A DNA stretch of 64,000 nt from Palsa-504 sp963834685. Lineage in GTDB: Bacteria > Actinomycetota > Actinomycetes > Streptosporangiales > Streptosporangiaceae. Within the stretch, counting starts at the first letter, position 1, and each line of letters opens with the position of its first letter. The stretch is taken from contig CAWICW010000015.1 in assembly GCA_963834685.1 (NCBI GenBank), positions 1 to 64,000 of the forward strand, given 5' to 3'. The position numbers and the translations under genes are program-made. Positions 9,105 to 17,948 of this stretch are shown here, in pieces. The notes under the pieces were generated by a model, which did no database searches, was not told the DNA's origin, and saw only the letters and a program-made list of their open reading frames with translations.

Positions 9105-10067
9105 CTAGATTAGCTGCTTCCGGTACGCCGTCCAGGTGTGCTCCACGGTGAACCCGACCCGCTCGTACAGCCGGACGGCCCCGGTCAGCGAGTCGGCGTC
9201 CACCCCCAGTGACGCCTGGTCGTAACCGTTCGCGCGGGCGGCGGACATCGCGGTCACGAGCAGGGCGGTGGCGATGCCCCGCTTCCGGCCTGCCGCGCGC
9301 GTCCCGACCAGGGCGATGTACAGCTCACGATGCCCGGTCTGCTGGTGGTAGGCCTCGTGCTCCCGGCCGATCAGCATGCCGAGCGGCTCGGGCCCCTGGT
9401 AGGCCAGGAAGCTGAGCCCCGGCCGGAAGGAGCTGGCGGCCAGGAAGTGCGACCAGCTCTCCGCGTTGGTCTCGGTCGAGCCCCAGTGGTCACGGAAGGA
9501 CTCGTTGCGGATGAGCCGGGCGTGTTCGGCCATGTCCGGCAGGTAACCGGTGATCGCCACGCCCGCTGGGATCACGGCCTTCGGGATGGGCGCCGACAGG
9601 TCCCTGACCATCCCGTGAAACCAGCGCGCGGGCCGGTAACCGCGTTGTTCGTGCAGGGCGACCGCCCCGGCGTTGGTCGACAGGCATCCGCTCGACAGCG
9701 ACAGCAGACGGCCGGGAAAGCGGTCGTCGTGCAGCGGGACCGCGGTCCGTTCGGCCCAGTCCAGCAGCTCTCCGCCGAGCCCGCGGTCGCGGTACGAAGG
9801 ATGCACACCGCCCTCATGCAGCATGGTGTGCACCGGGTCGGCGACGCCGCGGAGGGTCAGCACCCCGTAGCCGGCCATGGTGCGGCCGTCGTAGATCGCT
9901 ACCGAGCCGCGCGCGAAATCCTGGTTCGGGTTGCCGAAGGTCTCCCGCACGTCCTGCTCGCCGGGGTAGTCATCGCCCCCGTCCGCATCCCCGATCGCGG
10001 TCAGCAGCGCGACCCAGTCTCCCGCGTCACCCGGTGCCAGCGGCCGCCTGTCGAAGCCCATGGTCAT
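9105..10067 (-). CDS. GNAT family N-acetyltransferase with two tandem GNAT domains
   Basis: 320 aa, about twice a single GNAT domain. The N-terminal half contains a Q/RxxGxG/A-like segment (RDRGLGGELLDWAER at about 90-105) and the C-terminal half a second one (RKRGIATALLVTAMSAARANG at about 262-282), followed by the conserved late NxxxxxLYERVGF-type segment (AVRLYERVGF). It uses acetyl-CoA to acylate an amine, but the substrate is unknown. Duplicated GNAT proteins of this size are common in actinomycetes and may be self-resistance or metabolite-modifying enzymes. It stands alone and convergent with cvnB. Confidence 0.85.
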   Translation of the reverse strand: MTMGFDRRPLAPGDAGDWVALLTAIGDADGGDDYPGEQDVRETFGNPNQDFARGSVAIYDGRTMAGYGVLTLRGVADPVHTMLHEGGVHPSYRDRGLGGELLDWAERTAVPLHDDRFPGRLLSLSSGCLSTNAGAVALHEQRGYRPARWFHGMVRDLSAPIPKAVIPAGVAITGYLPDMAEHARLIRNESFRDHWGSTETNAESWSHFLAASSFRPGLSFLAYQGPEPLGMLIGREHEAYHQQTGHRELYIALVGTRAAGRKRGIATALLVTAMSAARANGYDQASLGVDADSLTGAVRLYERVGFTVEHTWTAYRKQLI

Positions 10068-10112
10068 GGATTGTGTCTCACGTTTGCGGCGGGAACCAAA
10101 CGGTTTGGGCGG

Positions 10113-10355
10113 TCACCGCGGCTGCTCCAGGGCGATGATCCGCGTGGCCTGGTCCGCCGTGGCACGACCAGGTCTTGGTAGTTCCAGGGCACCGGCTGGC
10201 GGAGAACGTTCATGCAGGAGAAGTCCCAGCCGCGTGATGTACGGGCCCTGCTCAGGGCCCGGGCCGTCCTCGCCGACAGGCGGGTAGCCGCCGGGCTCGG
10301 CGTCGCCGGGCTCGGCGTCGCCGGGTCCGGGGTCGGGGAAGGGGGCCTGGGGCAT
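10113..10355 (-). pseudogene. small Pro/Gly/Glu-rich ORF, possible 5' remnant of a DUF222/HNH-type gene
   Basis: 80 codons from an ATG at 10355. The first 40 residues (MPQAPFPDPGPG then GDAEPG repeats, then YPPVGEDGPGPEQG) look like the acidic Pro/Gly-rich leader of actinobacterial DUF222/HNH-endonuclease proteins. After that the sequence becomes non-descript. A 15-bp tandem duplication (10293-10307, 10308-10322) encodes the GDAEP repeats. Either it is a truncated leader of a lost gene or not a gene at all. The family suggestion is from memory of similar leaders and is weak. Confidence 0.25.
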
Positions 10356-10357
10356 GT

Positions 10358-10373
10358 ACCACGCTCCGTTCGG
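10358..10373 (+). repeat. half copy of the dispersed 16-nt element
   Basis: ACCACGCTCCGTTCGG followed by AAGAAATC. It is the left arm only, differing at two positions from the common form and identical to the left arm at 51.4 kb. It lies in the AT-rich gap upstream of the SRPBCC gene. Confidence 0.7.
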
Positions 10374-10492
10374 AAGAAATCAAAGAGGAGGCGGTGAGAA
10401 CAGTATAGCGTATCTGTAGCCGAAAATTACCTACTGTACGAAAACTAATACGACTACTTGACTGAGGAGGGAATCTCCGCGACGGTGGGGCC

Positions 10493-10999
10493 GTGGAATG
10501 GACGGGTGCGCGGTATGCGGACAAGCCGACGGTCGAGGTGCCGATCGAGATCGACGCGCCGCCGGAACGGGTGTGGGCCATCGTGTCGGACATCGAGACG
10601 ATGCCGGGGGCCAGCCCGGAACTGCAGGCCGTGGAGTGGCTGGACGGGCGGAGCGGGCCGGAGCTGGGGGCCCGGTTCGCCGGGCACAACCGGCACGAGG
10701 CCTTCGGGGAGTGGTCGACGGTGTCCGTGATCGTGGCGTACGACCCGCCGCGGGTGTTCGCCTGGGCGGTCGGGGATCCGGAATGGCCGGCCGCCATCTG
10801 GCGGTTCAGCCTGGAGCCGCGCGAGGGCGGGACGCTGCTGCGGCAGTGGGTGCAGGTGGGGCCGGGGCGTTCGGGGTTGTCGTTTGCGATCGAGCAGATG
10901 CCGGACAAGGAACAGAAGATCGTCTTCGTGCGGCTGCGGGAGTTCGAGGCCAACATGGGCGCCACGCTGGCCGCGGTCAAGAGGCTGGCTGAAGCGTGA
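10493..10999 (+). CDS. SRPBCC (START-like) family protein
   Basis: 168 aa single SRPBCC/polyketide-cyclase-like fold. The canonical opening VEVPIEIDAPPERVWAIVSD is at about residues 13-32, and the closing long helix is MPDKEQKIVFVRLREFEANMG. Proteins of this group bind hydrophobic ligands in a helix-grip cavity, and some act as cyclases or hydratases. It starts at GTG. The stop overlaps the start of the following F420-type oxidoreductase (GTGATG), so the two are coupled and probably act on the same small molecule. A second SRPBCC paralogue lies at 19.3 kb. Confidence 0.82.
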   Translation: MEWTGARYADKPTVEVPIEIDAPPERVWAIVSDIETMPGASPELQAVEWLDGRSGPELGARFAGHNRHEAFGEWSTVSVIVAYDPPRVFAWAVGDPEWPAAIWRFSLEPREGGTLLRQWVQVGPGRSGLSFAIEQMPDKEQKIVFVRLREFEANMGATLAAVKRLAEA

Positions 11000-12045
11000 T
11001 GCGCACGGCGACGACGATCGAGGCGTCGGGCGACAGCTGGCCGGAGACGGTGGAGTTCGTCCGCGAGGCGGAGCGGCTGGGGCTGGACATCTGCTGGGTG
11101 GCCGAGGCGTGGGGGTCCGAGGCGCCGTCGGCGCTGGGGTACCTGGCCGCGCGGACCGAGCGGATCCTGCTCGGGTCGGGGATCATCCAGCTCGGTACGC
11201 GCACGCCGATGGCCATCGCCCGGGCGGCGATCACCTTGTCGAACATCTCCGGCGGGCGGTTCCTGCTGGGCCTGGGCGCCTCGGGCCCGCAGGTGATCGA
11301 GGGGCTGCACGGCGTGCCGTTCGGCCGGCCGCTGACGCGGATGCGGGAGACGGTCCAGATCGTACGGCTGGCGGCTCTGGGTGCCCCGGTCTCGTTCGCC
11401 GGGCGGGAGTTCACCATCCCGCTGCCGGGCGGGCAGGGCCGGCCGATGCGGCTGTCGATGCGGGCCGAGTATCCGATTCCCATCTACCTCGCCACGCTCG
11501 GGCCGGCCATGCTGCGGCTGACCGGGGAGATCGCGGACGGCTGGCTCGGGACGAGCTTCGTGCCCGAAGCCGCGGCGGCCTACTTCGAGTACCTAGACGA
11601 GGGCCTGGCCACGGCGGGGCGGTCGCGGGCCGACCTGGACGTCTGCCAGGGCGCGGAGGTGGCGTTCTGCGATTCCGCGGAGTCGCTGGGGGCGATGGTG
11701 GCCTCGCGGAAACGGGGACTCGCGTTCAGCCTGGGCGGGATGGGGACGGCCAGCACGAACTTCTACCACGACGCCTACAGCCGGCAGGGCTGGGCGGAGG
11801 TCGCGGCCGCGGTGCGGGATCGGTGGCAGGCCGGTGACCGGGACGGCGCGGCCGGGCTGGTCAGCGACGAGATGGTGCTGGCCACCACGCTGATCGGGAC
11901 CGAGGACATGGTGCGCGAGCGGCTGCGGGCCTGGCGCGACGCGGGGGTCGACACCGTGCGGCTCTATCCGGCCGGCGACACGCTGGCCGACCGGCTGGAT
12001 ACGTTGGGGCGGGCGCTGGACCTGGTCCGCTCGCTGGGTCCTTAG
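10996..12045 (+). CDS. LLM-class (luciferase-like) F420-dependent oxidoreductase
   Basis: 349 aa bacterial luciferase-like TIM barrel. Seen are the opening strand with E...GLDICWVAEAWGSEAPS, the conserved LLGSGIIQLGTRTP block at about 54-67, SGGRFLLGLGASGPQVIEG at about 85-103, and late TLIGTEDMVRERLRAWRDAGVD. These match actinobacterial F420-dependent LLM oxidoreductases, where reduced deazaflavin F420 gives hydride to an unknown substrate; FMN use cannot be excluded. Start codons overlap the end of the SRPBCC gene (GTG 10996 or ATG 10999), implying an operon. Confidence 0.85.
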   Translation: MMRTATTIEASGDSWPETVEFVREAERLGLDICWVAEAWGSEAPSALGYLAARTERILLGSGIIQLGTRTPMAIARAAITLSNISGGRFLLGLGASGPQVIEGLHGVPFGRPLTRMRETVQIVRLAALGAPVSFAGREFTIPLPGGQGRPMRLSMRAEYPIPIYLATLGPAMLRLTGEIADGWLGTSFVPEAAAAYFEYLDEGLATAGRSRADLDVCQGAEVAFCDSAESLGAMVASRKRGLAFSLGGMGTASTNFYHDAYSRQGWAEVAAAVRDRWQAGDRDGAAGLVSDEMVLATTLIGTEDMVRERLRAWRDAGVDTVRLYPAGDTLADRLDTLGRALDLVRSLGP

Positions 12046-12061
12046 GTCAGCCCGTGAGATC

Positions 12062-14752
12062 CTAGGCTTGCGGGCCCGCCGGGATCAGCGGCAGCGCCCG
12101 CAGGCGCCGGCCGGTGGCGGCGAAGATGGCGTTCCCGATAGCGGGCGCGACGGCGATGAGCGGCGTCTCGCCCGCACCCGCCGACGGGAGGTCCGGGCGG
12201 TCGACCAGCACCACCTCGATCGGCGGGATGTCGCTGAACCGCGGCACCCGGTAGCCGGTCAGCGAGCTGGTCGCCTGGCGCCCGTCGGCCAGCATGACCT
12301 GCTCGAACAGGGCACCGCCGAGGGCCATCACGGTGCCGCCCTCGATCTGGCTTATCACGGTGTCGGGGCTGACGATCGCCCCGCACTCGTAGGCGGTCAC
12401 GATCCTGGTCACCCGTGGCTGGCCGCCGGCGTCGACGGCCACCTCGGCGCAGGTGGCGACCCGCCCGTCTTTCTCCACGCCCACCGCTACCCCCTGACCG
12501 CGCACCGGCTCCCAGCCGAAGTGGCCAGCGGCCGCGCGCAGCACGGCGGCGAGCCGCTCGTCGGCCAGCCGCTCGAGCCGGAACCGGAGCGGGTCGCACC
12601 CGGCCGCATGGGCCAGCTCGTCGAGGGCCGACTCGCGGGCGAAGGTGTTGGCCGTCGCGGCCAGCGCCCGGTAGGAGCCCTGGGCCAGCGGCGACGCGGC
12701 GGGCTGGTAGCGGAGCCGCCAGCTTGTGGCTTCATAGGGAAAGGCGGTGCCCTGCGAGCCCGAGTTGATGTTGAGCAGGTCCCAGGCGGCGATACTGCCG
12801 TCGCCGCTCAGGCCGGCCCGGATGTCGATTACGGCCATCGGCCGGACGAAGCCGAACTGGAACTCCTCGGCGCGGCTCCAGTGCACCTTCACCGGGGTCC
12901 CGGTGGCATCGGCCAGGCGGGCGGCCTCGATGGCCTCGTCGCCGCGCTTGCCGCCGTATCCGCCGCCGGTGGGCGGGACGATGACCCGCACGTCTGCTTC
13001 CGGGATGCCGAACGTCTCGGCCAGCCGCGCGCGGATCGGAAACGGGACGTTGTTGCCGGTCCAGACGGTCAGGCGGCCGTCGGCCCACTCGGCTACGGCG
13101 GCCCTGGTCTCCAGCGGGACGTGGGCCAGGTAGGCCGTGGTGTAGCTGGCCTCGATCGCGATGGCCGCGCCGGCCAGGGCGGCGCCGGTGTCGCCGCGGC
13201 CGTGGTCGACGGGCTGCATCCGGCCCTGGCCCGGGGCCGGGTGGGAGCGCAGGTAGTCGGGCATCGGGTCGGGGATCGCGGCCGGGATGTCCCAGTCGGC
13301 ACCGATGGCGCCCACCGCCCGGCGCGCGGTGACCAGGTCGGGTGCGGTCACCCCGACGAACTCCCCGTCACGCACCACGGTGACGCCGGGCATCCGCCGG
13401 GCCTCGTGGGTTTCCGCGGCGCGAAGCGTGGCCCCGCGCACCGGCGGGCGCAGCACGGCGCCGTACCGCATGTTCGGTATGTCCTGGTCGGACGCGTACC
13501 GGCGGGCGCCGGTGACCACGTCGAGCCGACCCGCGACGTCGCCGGCCACGCCCTCGTGCCGGCCGGCTGCGGCGTCACGCGGTCCGGGCGCGGCGTCGCG
13601 CAGTCCGGCGATCCGCCAGGCGGTCGGTGGGGTCAGCGGCGGCTCGGCGGCCAGGACGTCGAGCCGCCGCAGGCCGGCGAGCAGCTCGCGGTAGGTCAGC
13701 CCCGATCCCCCGGGCCCGCCGGTGACGGCCCCTCCGGCCACGGCCAGGCCGGCCCGCGGGTCGGCGTCCGGGTCCCCGGCCCGGCCCGGGCCCTGGCCCG
13801 CGTCCGGGTCCCCGGCCTGGCCCGGGCCCTGGTTCACGTCCTGAGGCACGTTCTGGGGGCGCCAGCGCTGCGCGGCCAGGTCGAGCAGCGCCTCGCGGGC
13901 CCCGGCGGCGGCCCGGCGCAGCCACTCCCCCGCCTCGGGCAGGGACCTGCTGCCGAACGTCCCGTGATCCGATGGGCAAAGGTCGGTGTCCCCCTGGACC
14001 ATGCGGACCGAGCCGGGGTCGATGGCCAGCTCCTCCGCGACCAGCAGCCGGAAGGCGGCGCGGTTGTCCTGGCCGATGTCGACCTTGCCGGTGAACGCGG
14101 TTACCGTGCCGGACGGGGAGACGTGCACCCAGGCCCCGCCGACGGCGCCCGGCGGGGGCCACACGACGACCAGCCCGTCGCCCAGGATGTCGAACCATTC
14201 GCGGTCCTGGGCCGGGCTCAGATCCCAGGGGCGGCGCGGCCGGGCCAGCGGCTTCGACGCCGCGGCCGGAGGCCCGGAGCCCAGCTGGCCCGGGTCGCGC
14301 AGCAGGTCCGCCGCCCGCCGTACCGCACGGGCGATCCGCGGGTAGCAGCCGCACCGGCAGATGGCCGGCTCCAGGGCCTCGGCGATCTTGGAGTCGCTGG
14401 GATCGGGATCGGCGGCCAGCAGCGCGGCGGCGCGCAGTGCCATGGCCGGGGTGCAGTACCCGCACTGGAAGCCGTGCTCCTCGGCCAGGGCCTGCTGGAC
14501 CGGATGCAGCCGCTGGCGGCTGGCCAGTCCCTCGACGGTCGTGACCGAACGGCCCGCCACCTCGGCGGCCTGCGTCTGGCAGGCGAGCACCGGCGCGCCG
14601 TCGACCAGCACGGTACACGCCGCGCACTCGCCTTCCCCGCAGCCCGGCTTGGTGCCGGTCAGGCCCAGGTCGGACCGCAGCATGGCGAGCAGGGTCCCGG
14701 ACGGCGCCGGGCTCAGCTCGCGTGGCTCGCCGTTCACGATGATGCTGTTCAC
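12062..14752 (-). CDS. fused [2Fe-2S] + molybdopterin hydroxylase (isoquinoline 1-oxidoreductase-like, IorA-IorB fusion)
   Basis: 896 aa. Residues about 1-155 are a complete small subunit: plant-ferredoxin [2Fe-2S] cluster (CGEGECAACTVLVDG and a later Cys) and the helical second cluster (GYCTPAM, CRCGC). After a linker, the rest is an IorB-type molybdopterin-binding subunit (SGTVTAFTGKVDIGQ, GGGYGGKRGDEAIEAARLA, a late GAGETPLIAVAPAIGNAI). The family hydroxylates N-heteroaromatics or aldehydes with water as oxygen source. Usually the two subunits are separate genes, so here one chain carries both. No Tat signal, so probably cytoplasmic, and no cytochrome c partner is seen. An imperfect 36-bp duplication (about 13,770-13,840) encodes a Gly/Pro/Asp-rich insert. 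GTG start with an AAGGAC ribosome site. Confidence 0.85.
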   Translation of the reverse strand: MNSIIVNGEPRELSPAPSGTLLAMLRSDLGLTGTKPGCGEGECAACTVLVDGAPVLACQTQAAEVAGRSVTTVEGLASRQRLHPVQQALAEEHGFQCGYCTPAMALRAAALLAADPDPSDSKIAEALEPAICRCGCYPRIARAVRRAADLLRDPGQLGSGPPAAASKPLARPRRPWDLSPAQDREWFDILGDGLVVVWPPPGAVGGAWVHVSPSGTVTAFTGKVDIGQDNRAAFRLLVAEELAIDPGSVRMVQGDTDLCPSDHGTFGSRSLPEAGEWLRRAAAGAREALLDLAAQRWRPQNVPQDVNQGPGQAGDPDAGQGPGRAGDPDADPRAGLAVAGGAVTGGPGGSGLTYRELLAGLRRLDVLAAEPPLTPPTAWRIAGLRDAAPGPRDAAAGRHEGVAGDVAGRLDVVTGARRYASDQDIPNMRYGAVLRPPVRGATLRAAETHEARRMPGVTVVRDGEFVGVTAPDLVTARRAVGAIGADWDIPAAIPDPMPDYLRSHPAPGQGRMQPVDHGRGDTGAALAGAAIAIEASYTTAYLAHVPLETRAAVAEWADGRLTVWTGNNVPFPIRARLAETFGIPEADVRVIVPPTGGGYGGKRGDEAIEAARLADATGTPVKVHWSRAEEFQFGFVRPMAVIDIRAGLSGDGSIAAWDLLNINSGSQGTAFPYEATSWRLRYQPAASPLAQGSYRALAATANTFARESALDELAHAAGCDPLRFRLERLADERLAAVLRAAAGHFGWEPVRGQGVAVGVEKDGRVATCAEVAVDAGGQPRVTRIVTAYECGAIVSPDTVISQIEGGTVMALGGALFEQVMLADGRQATSSLTGYRVPRFSDIPPIEVVLVDRPDLPSAGAGETPLIAVAPAIGNAIFAATGRRLRALPLIPAGPQA

Positions 14753-14845
14753 TTACGTCCTTTGTCCTCGGGAGTTACCCCTACGCTAGCCGCAGCGCGG
14801 AGGCCGCTGAATTAAGCTCCGGGTCGTGAGGAAGGCCAATGATCG

Positions 14846-15775
14846 GTGACGGTTCCGGCATGGGTCTGGGCGGTGGCGGCGGCGGCACTGGCCGCGGCCA
14901 TCGCGGCGGAGGTCGCGGCGGGCCGCAGGTCGGTGCGCTCTGGCGCCTCCGGCGCGGGCAGCGCCCGCTGGGCGATCGGCTGGGTCGGGGTCTACGTGTC
15001 GCTGGCCGTGCTGTTCGGGCTGGCCCTCGGGGTCACGACGGGCTGGGTGACGGCGGGCCAGTTCTACACCGGTTATCTCACCGAGTACAGCCTGAGCCTG
15101 GATAACCTGTTCGTGTTCTCGGTGATCATGACCTGGTTCGCGGTCCCGCCTGCCCGGCAGCCCCGCATCCTGTTGTTCGGCATCGGCCTGGCGCTGGTCC
15201 TGCGGTCGGCCCTGATCGTGGCCGGAGCGGCCGCGCTGAACCATTTCGGGTGGCTGTTCTACCCGCTCGGCGTGGTCCTGGTGTGGACCGCGATCGGCCT
15301 GATCAGGGGATCAGGGGACGGGCCGGACAGCAAGCCGGAGCGGCACGCCGCGCCAGGCATGTGGCTGCGGCGGCTGCAGCGATCCGGGCCGCAGGGGACC
15401 ACCCCGGTGCTCCTGCTGGCTGTGGCGATCGGGCTGGCCGACCTGCTGTTCGCGTTCGACTCGGTCCCGGCCGTGTTCGGCATCACGACCAGCGCGCTCC
15501 TGGTCGTGGCGTGCAACGTGTTCGCCCTGATGGGACTGCGCCAGCTGTACGCGCTGCTGGCCGGAATGCTGGACCGGATCGTCTACCTGAACACCGGCCT
15601 CGGCCTGATCTGCGCCTTCATCGGGGTGAAGCTGCTGCTGCAAGCGCTGCACGGCTCCGGGGTGAGCTGGGCGGCGGAAATCCCGGCCTGGCTGTCGGTC
15701 CTCGTGGTCGCCTCGGTGCTGCTGGCCACGGTCGGCGCCGGGCTGATCGACGGCCGGCGCCCAACGACGACCGGG
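14846..15775 (+). CDS. TerC family integral membrane protein (3' end altered)
   Basis: About 310 recognisable residues with eight or so membrane helices. TerC hallmarks are EYSLSLDNLFVFSVIM (about 77-92) and LLFAFDSVPAVFGIT (about 200-215), with their membrane acidic residues. TerC/Alx proteins are implicated in metal (Mn, Te) handling and membrane metal export. Translation starts at GTG after GAGGAAGG. The reading frame runs on to 15871, but after the last helix (ending near 15,755) it becomes Arg/Ser/Pro-rich, while the neighbouring frame encodes an EF-hand domain. The natural C-terminus has therefore been replaced or frame-shifted. Confidence 0.85.
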
Positions 15776-16098
15776 AGATCAGCCGGGAGGAGTTCGTCGC
15801 CGGGGTGGGCGCTGATCTCGCGGACCGGCCGGAATTCGGCGCCGCGGTCCGCGCTGCCGCCCGCAGCCTGATCCAGGTGGCCGACGCCGACGGCAACGGG
15901 GTGCTGGACCCCGGGGAGTACACCCGGCTGGCCGCGGTCTACGGGGCCCGGGCCGACCAGGCCGAACGGGCCTTCGGCCGGCTGGACCAGGACCGCAACG
16001 GGGTGCTGGACGGGACAGAGCTCACGCTAGCCATCAGCCAGTTCTTCGCCAGCCGGGACCCTGGCGGCTACGGCAACGTCGTGTTCGGCCACCTGTGA
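15763..16098 (+). pseudogene. EF-hand calcium-binding protein, 5'-truncated and out of frame with TerC
   Basis: This frame encodes the last two thirds of a CabC/calerythrin-type actinomycete EF-hand protein. The first piece ends DDREISREEF (tail of one loop), then come DADGNGVLDPGEY and DQDRNGVLDGTEL loops with the D-x-D-x-N/D-G-x-x-x-x-x-E pattern, ending GGYGNVVFGHL. The family normally has about 170-180 aa with four hands; the first ~70 residues are missing and no start codon with a ribosome site is seen (a GTG at 15805 would keep only two hands). It directly abuts TerC in the -1 frame. Either a deletion joined two genes, or a one-base error hides a TerC-EF-hand fusion. Confidence 0.7.
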
Positions 16099-16107
16099 CG
16101 GCTTTTT

Positions 16108-16123
16108 CCGAACGGACCGTGGT
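16108..16123 (-). repeat. half copy of the dispersed 16-nt element
   Basis: Plus-strand CCGAACGGACCGTGGT. Read on the minus strand it is ACCACGGTCCGTTCGG followed by AAAAAGCC. It sits 10 nt after the EF-hand stop. No second arm is present. Confidence 0.75.
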
Positions 16124-16258
16124 GCATCGAGCGATCACCCACGTCGCGTCCCTGTCCTCGGGCGGCCCAGTGGACCCGGAGCTGCGGGCACTCGCCGATG
16201 TTCTCCTGCCCGGCCGAGCTGGCCTGCTCGCTACGCTCGCGGGCCAGCAGGGCCCAGC

Positions 16259-16804
16259 TCAGTAACCGTAGCCGCCGCCGGTGCTAGTGCTACCGCTGGT
16301 GCTGGTGGCGGGCTTGGCGCCGGAGACCGTCATCTCGTACCACAGCCCGCCGGAAAGGTTGAGCCCGTTGCCCTTGGCCTGCCCGGGCGCCGTGTCACCG
16401 ACATAGGTGTACAGCGGGTGCCCGTCGTAGGTGGCCTGCGTGGTCCCGTCGGGGCGGGTGATGGTGCTCAGCGTGCCGGTCACGCCGGACCCGGCGGTCA
16501 CCGGGCCGGTCACCGGCGGCCAGTAGGTCGCGCACGACCCGGTGCACTTGGAGGTGGTCGAGGTGTCCGGCACGAACCAGTACAGCGTCATGCCCTTGGA
16601 GTTAGTCACCACCGCCGTGCCCTTGATGGTCGTCATGTTCAGCGTGCTCCCGCTGGCGGTCGAGGCCGGCGCCGAGCTGGCCGGGCTGCTGGCCCCCGCG
16701 GCCGGCGTGCTCGCGGCGGACGACGAGCTGCTGCTCGAGCTCGCGCACGCCGACAGCGCCAGGGCGAGGGCGGCCAGTCCGGCGGCACCCAATATCTTCC
16801 GCAT
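16259..16804 (-). CDS. secreted lipoprotein with COG4315-type repeats
   Basis: 181 aa. Signal peptide with lipobox LSAC (Cys about residue 20), then a long Ser/Ala/Pro linker. The folded part has two copies of the 'TxKGMTLYWFxPDT...C...CxxxWPPVTG' and 'TYDGHPLYTYxGD..PGQAKGNG' pattern typical of COG4315 predicted secreted lipoproteins. Two cysteines (KCTGSC) probably form a disulfide. It is exposed on the outer face of the membrane; function unknown, with some relatives linked to redox or heme-stress regulons. I chose the ATG at 16804 (MRKILG) because GAGGAG lies just before it, and the further upstream ATG overlaps that ribosome site. Confidence 0.82.
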   Translation of the reverse strand: MRKILGAAGLAALALALSACASSSSSSSSAASTPAAGASSPASSAPASTASGSTLNMTTIKGTAVVTNSKGMTLYWFVPDTSTTSKCTGSCATYWPPVTGPVTAGSGVTGTLSTITRPDGTTQATYDGHPLYTYVGDTAPGQAKGNGLNLSGGLWYEMTVSGAKPATSTSGSTSTGGGYGY

Positions 16805-17041
16805 TCGAATTCTCCTCTTCACCGTGCTCGTGGTCTCCCATGGGAATCACGTATCAGCCAGCCGTTCAGTTCACGTTCAGCTAGCTGGTACCGGGACGGC
16901 GCAGCCGACCGCCGGGCACACTATCTTCCTATCCGTCACCGTGTCTCCCGACTGGAGACACGTCTGGTGACGCGAGATGGTTCAGTAAACCGGCGGGAAT
17001 ACGTCCCCGGTGCTTGGCAACGTGCGGATCCGGCGGCCGGG

Positions 17042-17908
17042 TCACCCCGCGGGCCAGCTGGCCAGCAGTTCGGCGGCCCGCGGGCCGAGCTCAGGCAGGC
17101 GCTCGGCGTACAGGTTGTACCAGACGGTCAGGTGCAGCCACCGCAGCCGCTCGCAGACGGCCAGCTGGCCGGGGTCGACCGGATCCCCGTAGGCGGCCAG
17201 GACGCGCGGCCCGTCCTGGTACCGGCTCGAGGTGGACGCGGCCAGGTCCCAGGCCACCGGCCCGGAGCAGGTGTCCTCGAAGTCGTGCCAGAGCCAGCCC
17301 CGGTCGGTGGCCATCAGGTTGCCGGCGCTGGCGTCGCCGTGCAGCGCCTGCTGTTCCGCGGCCGGGTCGAGCTCGGCGGTCAGCCGCTGGTACGCCGCGG
17401 CCAGGGCGGCCTTCCCGGCCGCGCCGACCCGGGTCTGCGGGCGGGCCAGGAAGGCGGGAATGTCCTGCAGCGGGACCAGCACCGGAATGGTGGCGATGGG
17501 GTAGCGGCGCAGGACGAGGTGCAGGTCCCGCAGCATCGACCCGATGGTCTGCTCATCCGGCCGCAGCGGGCGCACCGGGTCGGCGGGCGGCAGGTAACGC
17601 CAGAAGGACATCACGTGGCCGTTGGCGTGGTGGGTGGTGGCGGGCAGCTCCGGGCTGGGCGGCACGACCGGGGCGCCCTCGGCGACCAGGAACGCGCTGA
17701 CGTCGAGTTCGCGCTGGAGCCAGTCCTGGACGCGGGGCCGCACCTCGGGAGTACTCGCGGCGACCTTGGCCACCACCGGGACGGGTCGCAGGTACACGAC
17801 GATGTTCGCGCCGTCGGCCAGCACCGCGGGCTCGGTGGCGGCCAGGCCGAACCGGGCGGCGACGGTGACCGCGGCTTGAACCGCGGCGTCGGAGATGGTC
17901 GGGGTCAC
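17042..17908 (-). CDS. aminoglycoside phosphotransferase (APH)-family kinase-like protein
   Basis: 288 aa protein-kinase-like APH fold. Seen are the N-terminal nucleotide-binding region (ANIVVYLRPVPVVAKVAAS with the ATP Lys), the catalytic-loop equivalent LHGDASAGNLMATDRGWLWHDFED at about 188-211 (HGDxxxxN plus the metal-binding D), and a closing helical lobe. Such enzymes phosphorylate small molecules such as aminoglycosides, choline or homoserine; no specific resistance subtype is recognisable. The brick HGDAS..N is intact, so it is likely active. It has the same orientation as the next membrane gene, 41 nt apart. Confidence 0.82.
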   Translation of the reverse strand: MTPTISDAAVQAAVTVAARFGLAATEPAVLADGANIVVYLRPVPVVAKVAASTPEVRPRVQDWLQRELDVSAFLVAEGAPVVPPSPELPATTHHANGHVMSFWRYLPPADPVRPLRPDEQTIGSMLRDLHLVLRRYPIATIPVLVPLQDIPAFLARPQTRVGAAGKAALAAAYQRLTAELDPAAEQQALHGDASAGNLMATDRGWLWHDFEDTCSGPVAWDLAASTSSRYQDGPRVLAAYGDPVDPGQLAVCERLRWLHLTVWYNLYAERLPELGPRAAELLASWPAG

Positions 17909-17948
17909 CCAGGAAGTATGCCGGAGACCTACCCGTGCGCCGCGCCGG

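Noticed and set aside
12068..14815. 915-codon plus-strand open frame
   Set aside because: It mirrors the fused molybdenum hydroxylase; composition is Arg/Gly/Ala-rich, typical of antisense frames in high-GC DNA.
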